NCBI GenBank assembly: GCA_963693315.1
Contig: OY856187.1
Location: forward strand, 392,996,409-393,060,408
DNA length: 64,000 nt
Direction: 5' to 3'
Source of the DNA: Diogma glabrata
Lineage: Eukaryota; Arthropoda; Insecta; Diptera; Cylindrotomidae
A program made the translations under genes and the position numbers. Positions 30,011 through 41,339 of the stretch are shown here, piece by piece. Every line of letters starts with the position of its first letter. Position 1 is the first letter of the stretch. A model generated the notes under the pieces. That model saw nothing but the letters and a program-made list of their open reading frames with translations. It did no database searches and was not told where the DNA came from.

Positions 30011-30164
30011 ATATGATTTTGTTAGAATTTTTACCATAGATTATAATAACAATATTTTAAAAATTTTTGGTGGTAGTTCTCACCCTTATTTTAAGGGTTA
30101 AAACTTTAAAATCGGGATTTCAAGAAATATGCCACGATTTTTTTTAAATTTTTTTTTTAAACTT

Positions 30165-31872
30165 TTTCTCTCTTTCATCTACTTTCGATTAACTTCAACA
30201 ATCGACATTTCCGGATAAATGGAAGGAATCTTTCATCATTCCGATTTTCAAATCAGGTGACATGGCGAACGTTGCGAATTACAGACCAATATTTATTATG
30301 AATGCTTTTGCGAAAATTCTAGAAAAACTTGTGCATTCTAGAGTCTTTCAACTGGTTAAGCAGAAAATTAACCCTCAACAACACGGTTTTATTTCTGGTC
30401 GTTCCACGACTTCTAATCTTCTTGAATTTTCTAACTATGCGTTTAACTCAATTGATAAGAATATTCAAGTAGATTGTATCCATACAGACTTTTCAAAGGC
30501 CTTTGACAAAGTTAAACATGAAATCATGGTTTCTAAGCTTGATCCTTTTGGTTTACCTTATAATCTTATTCAGTGGTTTGCTTCATACCTAACGAATCAC
30601 ATGCAGTATGTCAAATTCAATGGAAACTTATCAAAAGGTTTTATTTCCTCGTCTGGTGTACCCCAGGGCTCCATTCTCGGTCCCCTGCTATTCTTACTTT
30701 TCATTGATGACTTATCGAAGATATTTCAGTGTTCTCATCTCTTCTATGCAGATGATCTAAAAATCTTTCTATCAATTAAAAGTGTGCAAGATTGTCTTAA
30801 ACTTCAACGAGATTTAAATGAACTTTATAACTGGTGTGTAATCAATGATTTGCAATTAAATGTTAATAAGTGCAAGTTCATAACTTTTTCACGTAAAAGT
30901 CAAAATATTGTCTTTGATTATAACATTAATGGAATTTTGCTTGATCATGTTAACAGCGTTAAAAATTTAGGTGTCATATTCGACTCTAAACTTCGTTTTG
31001 ATGAGCATATTAATTATACCAATTTAAAGGCAATGAGACTTATGGGTTTCATTTGCAGAAGGTGCAGAGAATTTCATAATCCTAAAGTGCTAATAGCATT
31101 ATTCAATAGCCTAGTTCGGAGTATTCTGGAATATGGTTGTCATATTTGGCACCCTTATTATGACACATACTCTAAGTTAATTGAAAGAACGCAAAGAAGA
31201 TTTACGAGAATTGTGTGTTTTAATGCTATACCATGCACTGGGAAACTCTTATACCATACCAGACTTGATAATTTAAGTATGACTACTTTGGAGTCGCGAA
31301 GGTATCTACTTGATGAAGTCCTCTTATATAAAATTGTTAATTCTCTTATTGATACTGAGGTTCTATTCTATGTTAATTTTTATGCACCGTCCTATAGAAC
31401 TCGATTAAGCCAGCTGTTTCTGCCATCGGCCTCTCGAACAAATATAGGTATCTCCTCACCAATAACAAGACTTCAGATTTATCATAATGAGATTTTTTCA
31501 AGTGTTGATTTATTTCATGTTTCGTTAAGTGTATTCAGATCGAATTGTCGTATTATTTTAAATAATTTTGTAAATTCATATACTGATAAATTCTGCATAT
31601 AAATAATTTATTATTTAATTATTGTTTTAATGTTTTTATTTAAGTTTAGATGTTTTCGTTTGATGCAACTTTTGAGTCTCTTGACAAAAAAACTTAATTG
31701 CTAAATATGTATTGTTATTGTTACTTGTGTTGTTACTTATTAATATTTTTTTTATTTTCTATTTTTAACTGTATTTCTCAATGGTGTACCATCTAGTTTT
31801 TATTATAAATTGTTGTAGCATGTAACTGGGAAACTGTTTGCTGCAAATAAAAAAAAAAATATATATATATAT
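30165..31872 (+). mobile_element. 5'-truncated non-LTR retrotransposon (Jockey/CR1-like)
   Basis: It holds a reverse transcriptase frame (30190-31602), about 250 bp of AT-rich 3' UTR, and a 3' tail AAATAAAAAAAAAAA running into (TA)n at 31858-31872. 5' truncation is the usual outcome of target-primed reverse transcription. The endonuclease and the N-terminal RT segment are missing. Confidence 0.8.
30196..31602 (+). pseudogene. Reverse transcriptase, C-terminal two thirds
   Basis: The frame is open for about 469 codons. It is in frame from at least LQQSTFPDKWKESFIIPIFK (about 30199), immediately after a TAA at 30193, so the ATG at 30262 is internal and not the natural start. RT motifs run in order: NYRPI (motif 1), ILEKLVHSRV, QHGFISGRST, IHTDFSKAFDKVKH (catalytic Asp), SSGVPQGSILGPLLF, HLFYADDLKIF (catalytic YADD), LNVNKCKFITFS and VKNLGVIFD. 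A thumb and C-terminal segment follow (LEYGCHIWHPYY, ERTQRRFTRI). Coding is intact to the natural stop at 31602, so this copy is relatively young or the frame has been lucky. It encodes the polymerase that copies element RNA at a nicked chromosomal target, but without the endonuclease it cannot act alone. Confidence 0.9.
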
Positions 31873-31889
31873 AAACGATATGAGATATA

Positions 31890-32470
31890 ATGTAAACGAC
31901 CGGCACTCTCATGGTTCGTGAATCAGCAAAATCCGACACGTGGTTAAGAAACTAGAGGCTTTTTTCTGAAAAAAATTGATTTTTTAAAACCGTTATAACG
32001 GCCGTTTGGATTCTAATATTTTTAAAAACTTCGTAAATTAAAAATCTTTGGAACCTTTTTAATCAGTTTCTTAAAAAGAAAGACCTCTGCAGTTGGAAGT
32101 TTCTGAGTGAGCGGCTCCAACAAAAAAGCTTGTAAAACACAAAATGCGTTTGAATCAACCGGAGCTCTCACGGTTGCATTTGTGGAGCCAGATCAAAAAA
32201 CCTTTCTTAAAAATATATGTTTTATTAATATCTTGGACAAGTTCGTAAATCAAAAAAGTCTGACACATGGTTAAGGAACTATAGGCTTTATACTAAAAAA
32301 AATGTGGTTTTTTTAATCCGTTATAACGGCCGTTTGGATACTAATATTTTTAAAATCTTCATAAATTTAGAATTTGTGGAAACATTTTAATCCGTTTCTT
32401 ATAAATATAAACCTCTGCCGTTAGAGGTTTTTGACTTGTTGGCTTCAACAAAAAAGTTTGCAACAATCCC
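31890..32470. repeat. Two diverged ~290-bp tandem units
   Basis: Both units contain CTCTCA.GGTT, GACAC.TGGTTAAG.AACTA, CCGTTATAACGGCCGTTTGGA, TAATATTTTTAAAA and CTCTGC.GTT. They are not coding. Confidence 0.7.
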
Positions 32471-32829
32471 CAACTACAATTTCCAAAAACCTTATAACAG
32501 TCAATGTCAACCTTATAACAGTCAAAAAATAAAAGATTTGAATAGAAGAAATCAATTTTTTTTTTTTGGAAATAAACAAATATAGAGTAGGTTTGTGTCA
32601 TAAATTGTCACACACATGTTCTGTGGTAGATTTGATATTTGTTTGTTGCAAAATTGGATAGATATAATTTTGCTTGTAGGTAGCTAATTTTCTTTTTAAA
32701 ATTTGTTCGATATCTGTTTGAATTTAGTTTGTTTTGTTTAAACTAATCTGATACATCAGATTCTACTGGCACACAAAACTGTCTGATCTCGAAATCTACC
32801 TATTTCTAGCGGATATACGTGCCGCTTGG

Positions 32830-32940
32830 ACTTTTTTTTTTGGTATAATATTTTATCCTTTTGAATAATATTTTTTTTTTGAATAATATTTTTTTATTGG
32901 ATAATATTTTTGTTTTTTTTTTTAGTTATTTTTTGTTTAA
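32830..32940. repeat. T-rich minisatellite, part 2
   Basis: TTTTGAATAATATTTTTTTT repeats matching those at 28303-28503, on the far side of the inserted block. Confidence 0.6.
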
Positions 32941-33074
32941 TGTATCCTATCGGTCTGTCTGTGTACGTGTGTGCGAGCGAATGGCCAAAGAAGTATAACT
33001 TCCACCGTCTGGTCCGACGCAGACCCTACTTTTTTGAAAATCGTAGCCTAAACATAGTCTGGCGATTCTTGAAT

Positions 33075-34150
33075 TTTTAGATTTAGATTTAAGCTAACGG
33101 TTTCTTGAGTTTTTCAAAATTGACATGGGCTCCAAATTTTTTTGATGACGTAACAAATTGGTTCAACATTGTTTACAAATTTTGATGTATTCAGCAAAAA
33201 AGCAAGATGAATAGAACGTGAGATATTTGGAAAACCGCATGCTTAAATATAAGATAACGGTTTTTTGAATTTTTCAAAATTGAAAGGGCTACAATTTTTT
33301 TGATAACGTAACAAATTGGTTCCACATTGGCTACAAATTTTGATGTATTCAGAAATAAAGTCAGATGGATAGAACTTGAGATATTTGGAAAACCGCTAGC
33401 TTGAATATAAGATAACGGTTTCTTGTATTTTTCAAAATTAGAGGGGGCTAAACATTTTTTGATGATGTAACAAATTGGTTCCCAATTGGCTACAAATTTT
33501 GATATATGCAGAAATAAAGTAAGATGGATAGAACGTGAGATATTTTAAAAGCTGCTAGCTTGAATTTAAGATAACGGATTTTTTAATTTTTCAAAATTGG
33601 CACGGGCTACAAACTTTTTGATGATGTAACAAATTGGTTCCACATTGGTTACAAATTTGGATGCATTCAGAAATAAAGTAAGATGAATAGAACGTGAGGT
33701 ATTTTGAAAAACGCTAACTTAAAAATAAGATAAACGTTTTTTGAATTTTTCAAAATTGGCAGGGGCTACAAATTTTTTGATGACGTAACAAATTGAAGTT
33801 TAATCGGCCTAAACAAATTTTAATGTATTAAGAATTAAAATTGGGTGAATAGAACGTGAGATATTGTGAAAACCGCTAGCTTAAATTTAAGATAGCGCTT
33901 TCTTGAATTTCTCAAAATTGGCAGGGGGTACAAACTTTTGGATGACCTAACAAATTGAAGCCTAATTGGTTACAAACTATTATGTATTAAAAATTAAAAT
34001 TGGATGAATAGAACGTGAGATATTGTGAAAAACGTTAGCTTAAATTTAAGATAGCAAAAGCGGTTTCTTGAATTTCTCGAAATTGGCAAGGGCTACAAAT
34101 TTTTTAATGGCGTAACAAGTTGGCTACAAATTGGCTACAAATGCCTGACT
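33075..34150. repeat. Tandem array of ~160-bp units (seven copies)
   Basis: Units are marked by TCAAAATTG near 33114, 33274, 33432, 33591, 33749, 33913 and 34077. Shared words are GATGACGTAACAAATTGGTT, ACAAATTTTGATGTATTCAG, AGAACGTGAGATATT and AAGATAACGGTTTCTTGAA. No frame persists through the array. Confidence 0.88.
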
Positions 34151-34439
34151 GGGTCATGGTTGTGGCCGCCATTTTTAGTCCGCTATCTAAATAGAGCTTT
34201 CCTTAGCCGCATTGGAATTTTGTATGCGGTAATTGGATATTTTATAAATAAATTCCCAATAATCCCTTAAACACACTGAGGGTGTGTGTGTTGTTTCACT
34301 CCGACATATTTGCACCTTTTGCAAAAGTTTCTCCTAGCAGCATTCTTCCTCATTTTTATTAACTTTCAGCCTTTCAGTTTTTCGATCTTTTGTTATCTAG
34401 ACCTGCGTTTTTCTAGACCTGTGTTTTGGGTGTTATTCT

Positions 34440-35035
34440 GGGTGACTATCTTGGTATTGATGTATTGCACGCTTCAGTCTAAATTTTATTTGTGTTTCTC
34501 GCTAAACTCCTCTCATCCTCAACCCAGCCCATATCCGTGATGATTTTAGCTTCTCTTATGTAGTTTACCAACAAGTTCTTATCCAGTTTTTTTGTTCCAG
34601 CCTAAGTTGTTCTGATCCTAGTGGACCTGTTTTAATTTCTGAGTTGCATCGTTTAGATGTAACTCTTTATACATATGGTCGCTCAGTGTTTCTACTTCTA
34701 GTACTTTCCAATCTATAACCGTATTTGCTATGGTTGACGTGGCTATTGTCAAATCGATGATAAAGTTAGTATTTTCCAGCCGAAAAATTTGGCTCGTGCC
34801 CTAAATTAAGCAGTGTAAGTTTGTTAGCTCCCATAAATTCGTAAACAATGTCTCACTTTCTATCAGTCATATAATGCCACTAAGCACAAGTTCTCTATGT
34901 GATGCCTTTATCCTCCTTGAGTTTTGCAATTCGCAGCAAGTAGCAGCTGTAGTTTTCAAAGCTCCTCGTTTTGACCCACACGAACATGTGCTCTAAAAAT
35001 CCATCCCTCACTATTGCTAGTTCTGGGTTGCATAT
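34440..35035 (-). pseudogene. R1-like retrotransposon endonuclease, C-terminal part
   Basis: On the minus strand, starting at 35035, the reading gives ELAIVRDGFLEHMFVWVKTR and SCYLL, then (after frame shifts) YEFMGANKLTLLNLG, NFIIDLTIATS and DWKVLEVETLSDHMY, the closing motifs of an APE-type endonuclease (SDH is the catalytic signature). GWVEDERSLARN and TEACNT follow, which resembles the linker before RT in R1-clade elements. At least two frameshifts and several stops (for example a TAG after ARNTNKI) show it is dead. The N-terminal half of the same domain lies at 38397-38562, on the far side of the RTE insertion. RT sequence itself was not found. Confidence 0.7.
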
Positions 35036-35063
35036 TTTTTTTTTTTTTTTTTTTTTAAGGCGT

Positions 35064-35670
35064 TCATGCTCCATGTAGGAGCGTTGCCAAGTTAATCAGC
35101 TTTGAATATTCACCACGGTCATTCGCAACAGCGACATAATTACCATGGCAGCCGATTTTTTTAAGGTCGTTTATTACGTCAGTCTCCCATTGTAGTCGTG
35201 GTCTACCTCGCGGTCTTCCACTCCCTGGGGTACTAACGTACATTTTTCTAATCATTCCAGACTGTGAATCGGCTCGTAGAACATGCCCAAACCAAGCAAT
35301 CCTATTAGAACGGATACAACCTATTATATCAGGACCCTCAAGAAGGTCTCTGATCTCAAAGTTATACCGGGTTCTATACTCTCCATCGTCTGTCTTAAGT
35401 GGACCAAAAATGTAGCGTAGGATCTTACGCTCAAATACAGATAAATGCGATTCGTCATTTTGTGTAAGGGTCCACGTTTGTGACCCATACATCACAACCG
35501 GTCTAATCAATGTCTTGTATAACTTGAGCTTGGTGTTAGTTGATACATACGGTGATCCAAGGAGAGGTTTAATTGAGTAGAAAGTTCGATTACCTGCAAC
35601 GATTCGAGCTTTAATATCTGTAAGTATGCTGTTGTTTGAGTCAAGCATTGATCCTAAATATTTAAAAGAT
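35064..35670 (-). pseudogene. RTE polyprotein, C-terminal segment
   Basis: Continues the RT frame after a one-base frameshift near 35672-35678. The product starts ESFKYLGSMLDSNN and carries KTLIRPVVMYGSQTWTLT, FERKILRYIFGPL, RIAWFGHVLRAD and GRPRGRPRLQWETDV, the standard C-terminal region of RTE/BovB-type proteins downstream of the polymerase. It ends at TAA 35064-35066, seven bases before the poly(A) tail, which suits the very short 3' UTRs of this clade. Confidence 0.85.
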
Positions 35671-37000
35671 TCACTCCCTCAATTTGTTCATCGCCGCACA
35701 TCAAATCTTTCTTCTCAGCCTCTCTTGAAACATTCATATGTTTGGTTTTATTGTAGTTAATTTGCAGACCAATTTTCCTAGCACCACTCTCAAGCGACTT
35801 GAAAGTCTCACTCATAACAGCTTCACTTTGGCCGAGGATGACAACATCATCAGCGTAAGCAATCATCTGTACTGAGTTTATTGACAAGATATTGTTATCA
35901 GTCGGTAGTTTCTTTTGACGGCACACATATTCCAAGGCTAGATTAAAAAGTATAGGAGAGATAGCATCACCTTGTCTTAAACCGAAGTCGACTTTAAAAA
36001 ACTTTGATATTTCGTTCTCTACTCGTACACAGCATTGAGAGTTCTGTACTGTCATTTTGCATAGTGATACCAGTTTACCAGGAATTCCCATTGACACCAG
36101 AGCAGACCATAGAGTCTCTCGTTCGAGAGAGTCGTAGGCCTGTCTGAAATCAATGAAAAGTTGGTGCACAGGTATGTTGAACTCTCGACACTTTTCCAAA
36201 ATCATCCTTATCGAGAAAAGTGCATCGGTGGTACCTCGGCCCCGCCGGAAACCACACTGATATTCTCCAAACAGTTGTTCAGCAAAAGGATTGATTTTGG
36301 ATAGCAAAATGTAAGAAAAGATCTTATATGCTGTGCAGAGGAGGGCGATTCCTCTGTAGTTTGCACATTGTAGGCGAATACCTTTTTTATGGATTGGTAC
36401 CAGCATAGCTGTGTTCCAGTCCTGTGGCATGGTTTCAGTCCTCCAGATCATTTGAACAAGTTCAAACAATCTTGAGGATAGAGTTTCGCCACCATGTACA
36501 ATCATTTCGGATGTTATATCGTCGATACCAGGTGCTTTATTGCATTTTAATTTTGACAACGCCGCATCGAATTCCTCTCTGGTGGGTTCTTCTACATGTA
36601 CCTTTGACGCACGAATAAGCTTAGCTCGTCGCCCGACTTGTTGCTGGTCACTTAAGTTGAGAAGATTCTCAAAATAAGCGGCCCAAGTATCTAAGATATT
36701 TTTAAGGTCTACTTGTAGCTCCCCATCTTCGTTTTGAATAGCAGTCGATCTAGTTTGAGGGCCCTTCTTTAAGGTTTTAACCTGTTGAAAGAAGTTACGC
36801 GATTGATGTTCCTTATTGAAGCTTTCAATCTCCTCACACTGTCTCTTCCACCATGCTCTCTTCGTTCGTCTACATAGCTTTGTAACGGCTTGTCTTGCCA
36901 GTTTATAATTTTCCTTCGTGGACCTGGTGTTGCGTCCTTGTAGACACTTCAGATAGCAATCTCTTTTGTATTGAATAGCATCAAGGCATGCTTGATCCAT
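35654..37000 (-). pseudogene. RTE reverse transcriptase
   Basis: 448 codons, in the same frame as the endonuclease block but separated from it by a single TGA (37001-37003) at a position where relatives have Trp (KPW in family members, KP-stop here). A basic linker (KLCRRTKRAWWKRQCEEIE) leads into RT motifs in order: LKCNKAPGIDDITSEMI, WNTAMLVPIHKKG, CANYRGIALLCTAYKIFSYI, YQCGFRRGRGTTDALF, HQLFIDFRQAYDSLERETLW (catalytic Asp), DFGLRQGDAISPILFNLALE and MIAYADDVVILG (catalytic YADD). All core residues are present. It ends in an artificial TAG at 35654 caused by the frameshift described for the next segment. Confidence 0.93.
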
Positions 37001-38056
37001 TCATGGCTTCTGGGAGTGGTTCTGTGGTCGTCCAAGAATTCCCTCAGCAGCGCTTAAAACAGCATCTTTGAGCAAATACCATGACTTATCGACGTCTTCA
37101 TTAATGGTTTCTGATTTCTTCAATGTTTCGGCAATATGGATTTGATATCTCTCTTCTGTTTCAGCATTCTTTAATGATGAGATGTTAAAACGTTTCCGTT
37201 GATTGAATTTTGGAATGCCTGGATTTGGGAAGTGGAACCTTATCGTTGCACATACAAGGAAGTGGTCACTTCCAATGTATGCACCTCTAAAGGATCGCAC
37301 ATCCAGAACGCTCGAAAAGAAACGTGTTGTTACTAGAACGTGATCAATTTGATTTCGAGTATTTCCATTCGGTGAGACCCAAGTCTGCTTATGAATCGAT
37401 CGATGCGGAAAGAACGTACTGGCAATTCTCAAATTATTTGATAATGCAAACTCAGTCATTCTCTCACCATTATCATTCGAATTCAAATGCAGGCTGTTGG
37501 GACCCACCGAATTTCCATAAGAGATATCTCTTCCAACCTGTCCATTAAAGTCACCAAGAACCATAATGAAGTCGCGTGTTGGTGTTTGTTTCATAACCTC
37601 TTCCAGTGCTATGTAGAAATTATCCTTCTTGTCGACGGTCTTAGCTTCAGTAGGTGCATGCACGGCAATAAGAGAAATATTGTTATATGTACCACGTACA
37701 CGTAGGTAGCAGATCCTCTCACTGACCGGGATGAATTTCATCACGGCTTCTTGTATGCGTGCACCAACAAGAAAGTCAGTTCCAAATTCTCTTCGAGAAG
37801 GATGACCACTACAGTATAGAGAGTGACTATCCAAATCTTGTTTTCCGATTATCGGCTGTCTAATTTCTTGTAGAGCAATAATATCCATCCTATACCTCTC
37901 AGCCTCTGTTTCTAGACTTATAAGAGCATCAGGAGCGCTCAGGCTGCGCACGTTCCACGTTCCGATTCGGTAGTCTGGTCCTTTTTCACGTCCAGGTAAA
38001 ATTCTATTGTTGTTTCCGGGTCTGATTTTCTCTTTCTGATAACCAAATTTAACATA
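37001..38056 (-). pseudogene. RTE APE-type endonuclease
   Basis: Open from just after a TAA (38057-38059). No ATG precedes the domain in this frame, so the true start may use another codon or be lost. Motifs in order: YRIGTWNVRSLS, MDIIALQEIRQP (Glu of the active site), VHAPTEAKT, MVLGDFNGQVGRD (Asp and Asn), IDHVLVTTRF and YIGSDHFLVCA (Asp-His pair). This domain nicks the target DNA to prime reverse transcription. All catalytic motifs survive; only the terminal TGA separates it from the polymerase. Confidence 0.92.
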
Positions 38057-38396
38057 TTAGTTTTTTTCCGGGGTTAGGGTGTTAACCTTAGGCCCAACCC
38101 AAATTGTCGTGAATGGGTCCGTTCTGCATATAAAGGTTACCAGAAACAACCTTTTTACACATTTATATAGCGAGCCGCTTGATTCAAGACAGAGGCCCGC
38201 TCCAAGCCGCCCCTGACATGGAGAACAGACGCTTGAGTCGCATTGGTTGTAGAGCGCCAATTCGCCGTGATGTAGCGTCATTGACTAAGCAGTTTTTACT
38301 CTGCTTGTCTCCAATACACCAACCTAATTCTGTCAGCATTACCCAGGCAGCACGGCGTGGACGTCGAATTTCGGATTTCGCTACCCCTTCCGCTAC

Positions 38397-38562
38397 CTGG
38401 GTTGCATATAGTAATGTCAGATTGGTCCTCGTACCAATTAGATTTGGGTTTTCTCCATTTTTCGATAAAAACCAAAATATTCTTCCTCTCCTTTGCTACA
38501 ACTGTGTACAGATCCCAAGCGACTCTGGATTTGGGCAGATGTACTTGTATAACATTTACCAT
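38397..38562 (-). pseudogene. R1-like ORF2 start, endonuclease N-terminus
   Basis: The ATG at 38560-38562 opens VNVIQVHLPKSRVAWDLYTV, VAKERKNILVFIE and SNWYEDQSDITICNP, matching the first ~50 residues of R1-clade endonucleases (consensus IQ.NL.RS..A.DLL). Reading is interrupted by the RTE insertion at 38396 and resumes at 35035 with ELAIVRDG, exactly the expected continuation when one copy of the 13-bp duplication is removed. Confidence 0.8.
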
Positions 38563-38574
38563 GGCGTTTTTTTA

Positions 38575-38830
38575 CCTTTGTGAGCTCTGTTTGGAAGGTC
38601 AACTATCATCTGCAGCCTTGGGTGTGGTCATTCTAATCTTCTTTATCCGAACAAGTAACGAATTTATGTGCACCCTTGCAAGTTTTGGCTTAGTGACCCT
38701 CAATGCCACACTTCCAGCAGACACCCTTCCGTTAAATGCCTCTAAGCCAACCCAGTTGTCCCACTTGCGTAACACAAAAGAAGCTTACACGATCTTGAAA
38801 TATCAAGGTGTTGAGGAAAAGTGAATTTGA
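38575..38830 (-). pseudogene. R1-like ORF1 tail with CCHC zinc knuckle
   Basis: On the minus strand the frame near 38725-38690 reads CWKCGIEGH, a TAA, then AKTCKGAHKF, a zinc knuckle as found at the C-terminus of Gag-like ORF1 in R1-clade LINEs. Several in-frame stops show decay. It lies just upstream of the ORF2 start, the normal order in these elements. Homology fades above about 38830, which may mark the 5' truncation point. Confidence 0.55.
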
Positions 38831-41040
38831 GGGAAGAGTGAAATTAAAACGAAATACGAAATAATAAAAAAAATACCAGCCGAAACAAAACCACGAGTCA
38901 TACATTTTTTTCGGTTATGGTCAAAGCCAGATTCTTTACAAGAAAATCAATTTATTCTTGATTGCTTATACTTCAGTAGACATTCTGTAGCTCCTCATGT
39001 TTTCCAAAAGGGATTTTAGGTATCGACTTTTTGCCCTTGCATGTTAACAAACGTGTTCTAACCGGACCACGTCGGACAGCTCCTGTATATTTTCAGTGAT
39101 TTTTATTGAAAAACGAATTCAAAAATTATTATCTATTGAATTTTTGAAATTCAGTTCAATTTATTTCCCGACAGTTGAGTCATTAAAAGTTATATATTCA
39201 TTGCTCAATATATACAAAATTCGATTATAACTTCTCAAATTGTTTCTTCTTTTGATTTTGTGAAGATTGGTTTCACCAGAGATACACATTTAATAAGGCA
39301 ATCAAATATCATTCAATATTAAATTTATCAGCTTGTTAAAAAAGCATCTTCTAAGTTAAATCAATATTTGTTAAATCATATCATCTAGAACACACAACTA
39401 TTATTCCTTCTACGCCTCTCGAAACCACCACAAATTCATGGTCAATTATTTCCAACGTTTTTTTGTGAAATTTATTTAGGTTCATTTCTATCCTAAAATA
39501 TGAATTTAACTTCAGATAAGAGGCTGAGAATAAATCATATTATATCATACGTTTTTTTGTGGAACAGAAACGAATGTTATTTGTAACAGATATTATATGT
39601 GAAAATAGAGCAGCTTTTTTTATAACGAATGAAATATTGTGTTATGTTTTTTGGGTTATTCATCATAAATTAAATATATATATATATATAAAAAAATAAA
39701 TGATGTTGATTGTTTAGAATTTTTATCACAATTATAGAATAAAAAAAAAGTTTTTGGGCTTTGAAACGTGTTTTGAAACTTAAAACAAATAGAATTTAAA
39801 TAGAGCTTTTTAGGATCATTTAAAATGAGGGATTGATTCAATTTATACAAATTCGTTCTTTTACAAATTGATAAATTTTACTCTCGATGTTCGAGATACA
39901 CAATTTATGTTCACTATAAAACTTAATTTGTATTTTTTTATTAGTATTGTATAAATTATATTTTTACACATCGTTCATAACAAATTTATATCAATGGATC
40001 ACAGCAATCGCAAATCAATCGCAATTGGTATAATTTTCCGGTATAATAATGACACATAAAATTTGTTTCTTTGATGTAATGAAAATTCATAACTTTGGTT
40101 AGAATAATATATGAAGTGAAATCGAGTACAACTCTTGTTGAAATTAATAATAATAATTGTGCTAATTAATAAAGTAAATTAATTTAAATTGATATCGAGT
40201 GAATCTCTTTTATTTCTACGAAGCTGCCAATATATACAGTCCATTAAGCTGAATGCAGACAACTATCGTAAAAAATTGAAATAATTCATATCAAAAAATT
40301 CGGTTCAAACTTTAAAGTTGGTTTTAATGAATTGAACATTGGTTGATTTTTTTCACTGGATTCTGTCAATTTAAAATAATTCTGGACAAATTACCGGGCA
40401 GCAACTCCTTCCTAGGATTTAGATCAAATTTTATTGGCTTCTTTTGGGTTTCTGAAGTAATATTTATTGTTAAAAGTTAAACATATTTTACAGGAACGCT
40501 GGACATCGATCTTGTCAAAATTGCTAAATTTAATTTTAATCCATTATGAATTACAGTTTTTTGATATCCTGCAAACGAAACTGCTCAACATAGGTGAGCA
40601 TGGATGGTTTTTTGGAAGGTTTCATGGAAGGATTTTTTAATTTATTTTAATTTTTTATCTATTACATTTAAATAAAACTGTTGATAAATAAAAGCTTAAA
40701 AGCTTTGTTGGTAAAAAGCAAAATATTGTATATATTTTTATTGGAATTTTTCCCTATCTTTTCTCCATTCATCCTGTTTCCAAAAGATTAAATTTATTTT
40801 TTTTAAAACTAAATCAAATTTTAAATTAAAAATTTTTTACCCAAATAATAAATCGAATTTAATTAAATGTTTTTTGTCTTCTAATTAATGGAAATTTTTT
40901 CGTTAAATTTTGTGTCAACATTGTTTTAAAATGTTTAATTCACTAAACTTGAAATTTGAATAAGTTTTGAATTATTAAGGATTTTGTTTGTGAACACTTA
41001 AACTGAATTTGAATTTTGCAATTCATATTTCTCTTTTACA
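38831..41040. other. No recognisable content
   Basis: AT-rich sequence with a small TA run at 39676-39690. No gene or element is supportable. Confidence 0.5.
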
Positions 41041-41044
41041 TGTT

Positions 41045-41130
41045 TCAGAGCAGGATTTGAACCATCCTCATTAGTGTTATGGTTAAAATTCGTTTTTGGT
41101 AGACATCGTTATCCAACTGCGCCATTGTGT
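41045..41130 (-). other. tRNA-like sequence (possible SINE head)
   Basis: On the minus strand AATGGCGCAGTTGGATAACG resembles an A box/D arm, and GGATGGTTCAAATCCTGCTC a B box/T arm, about 70 bp in total. The acceptor ends do not pair. Immediately beside it is an inverted repeat (41134-41332). Confidence 0.4.
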
Positions 41131-41133
41131 CGA

Positions 41134-41332
41134 TTTTCTAGAGTTTATTTGAATGTATATTTCTTTATTTTCGAAAAACAATATTTATGTTCATTAAACT
41201 GGTTTCGAATTTTTAATTCACTAGACTTGAACTTGGAAAAGGTTTGAGTAAATTTTAAGCCAGTTTAATGCACATAAACATTGTCTTGCATATGTAGAGA
41301 AATAAACATTCAAATAAAATTTAGAATTGAGT
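41134..41332. repeat. 200-bp inverted repeat
   Basis: Left-arm words TTTATTTGAATGTATATTTC and ATTTATGTTCATTAAACTGG are mirrored on the right as CCAGTTTAATGCACATAAAC and GAAATAAACATTCAAATAAA. Arms are about 80 bp with a short centre. It is MITE-like. Confidence 0.7.
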
Positions 41333-41339
41333 GTTTCAT

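Larger units (their letters stand above)
35036..38396 (-). mobile_element. Nearly complete RTE-clade retrotransposon
   Basis: A 3,361-bp element on the minus strand bounded by the exact 13-bp duplication CTGGGTTGCATAT (35023-35035 and 38397-38409). It has a ~340-bp 5' UTR (38396-38057), one long frame (endonuclease then reverse transcriptase then a C-terminal segment) broken only by a TGA and one frameshift, and a poly(A) tail seen as a T run at 35036-35057 on the plus strand. The target lies inside the endonuclease domain of an R1-like element. An exact duplication, and only two coding lesions, suggest a fairly recent insertion. Confidence 0.93.

Noticed and set aside
36424..37705. Plus-strand frames at 36424-36618, 37324-37548 and 37487-37705
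   Set aside because: Shadows of the minus-strand RTE coding region.
38179..38824. Plus-strand frames of 134 and 155 codons
   Set aside because: They overlie the RTE 5' UTR and the minus-strand R1-like coding remnants; no motif on the plus strand.
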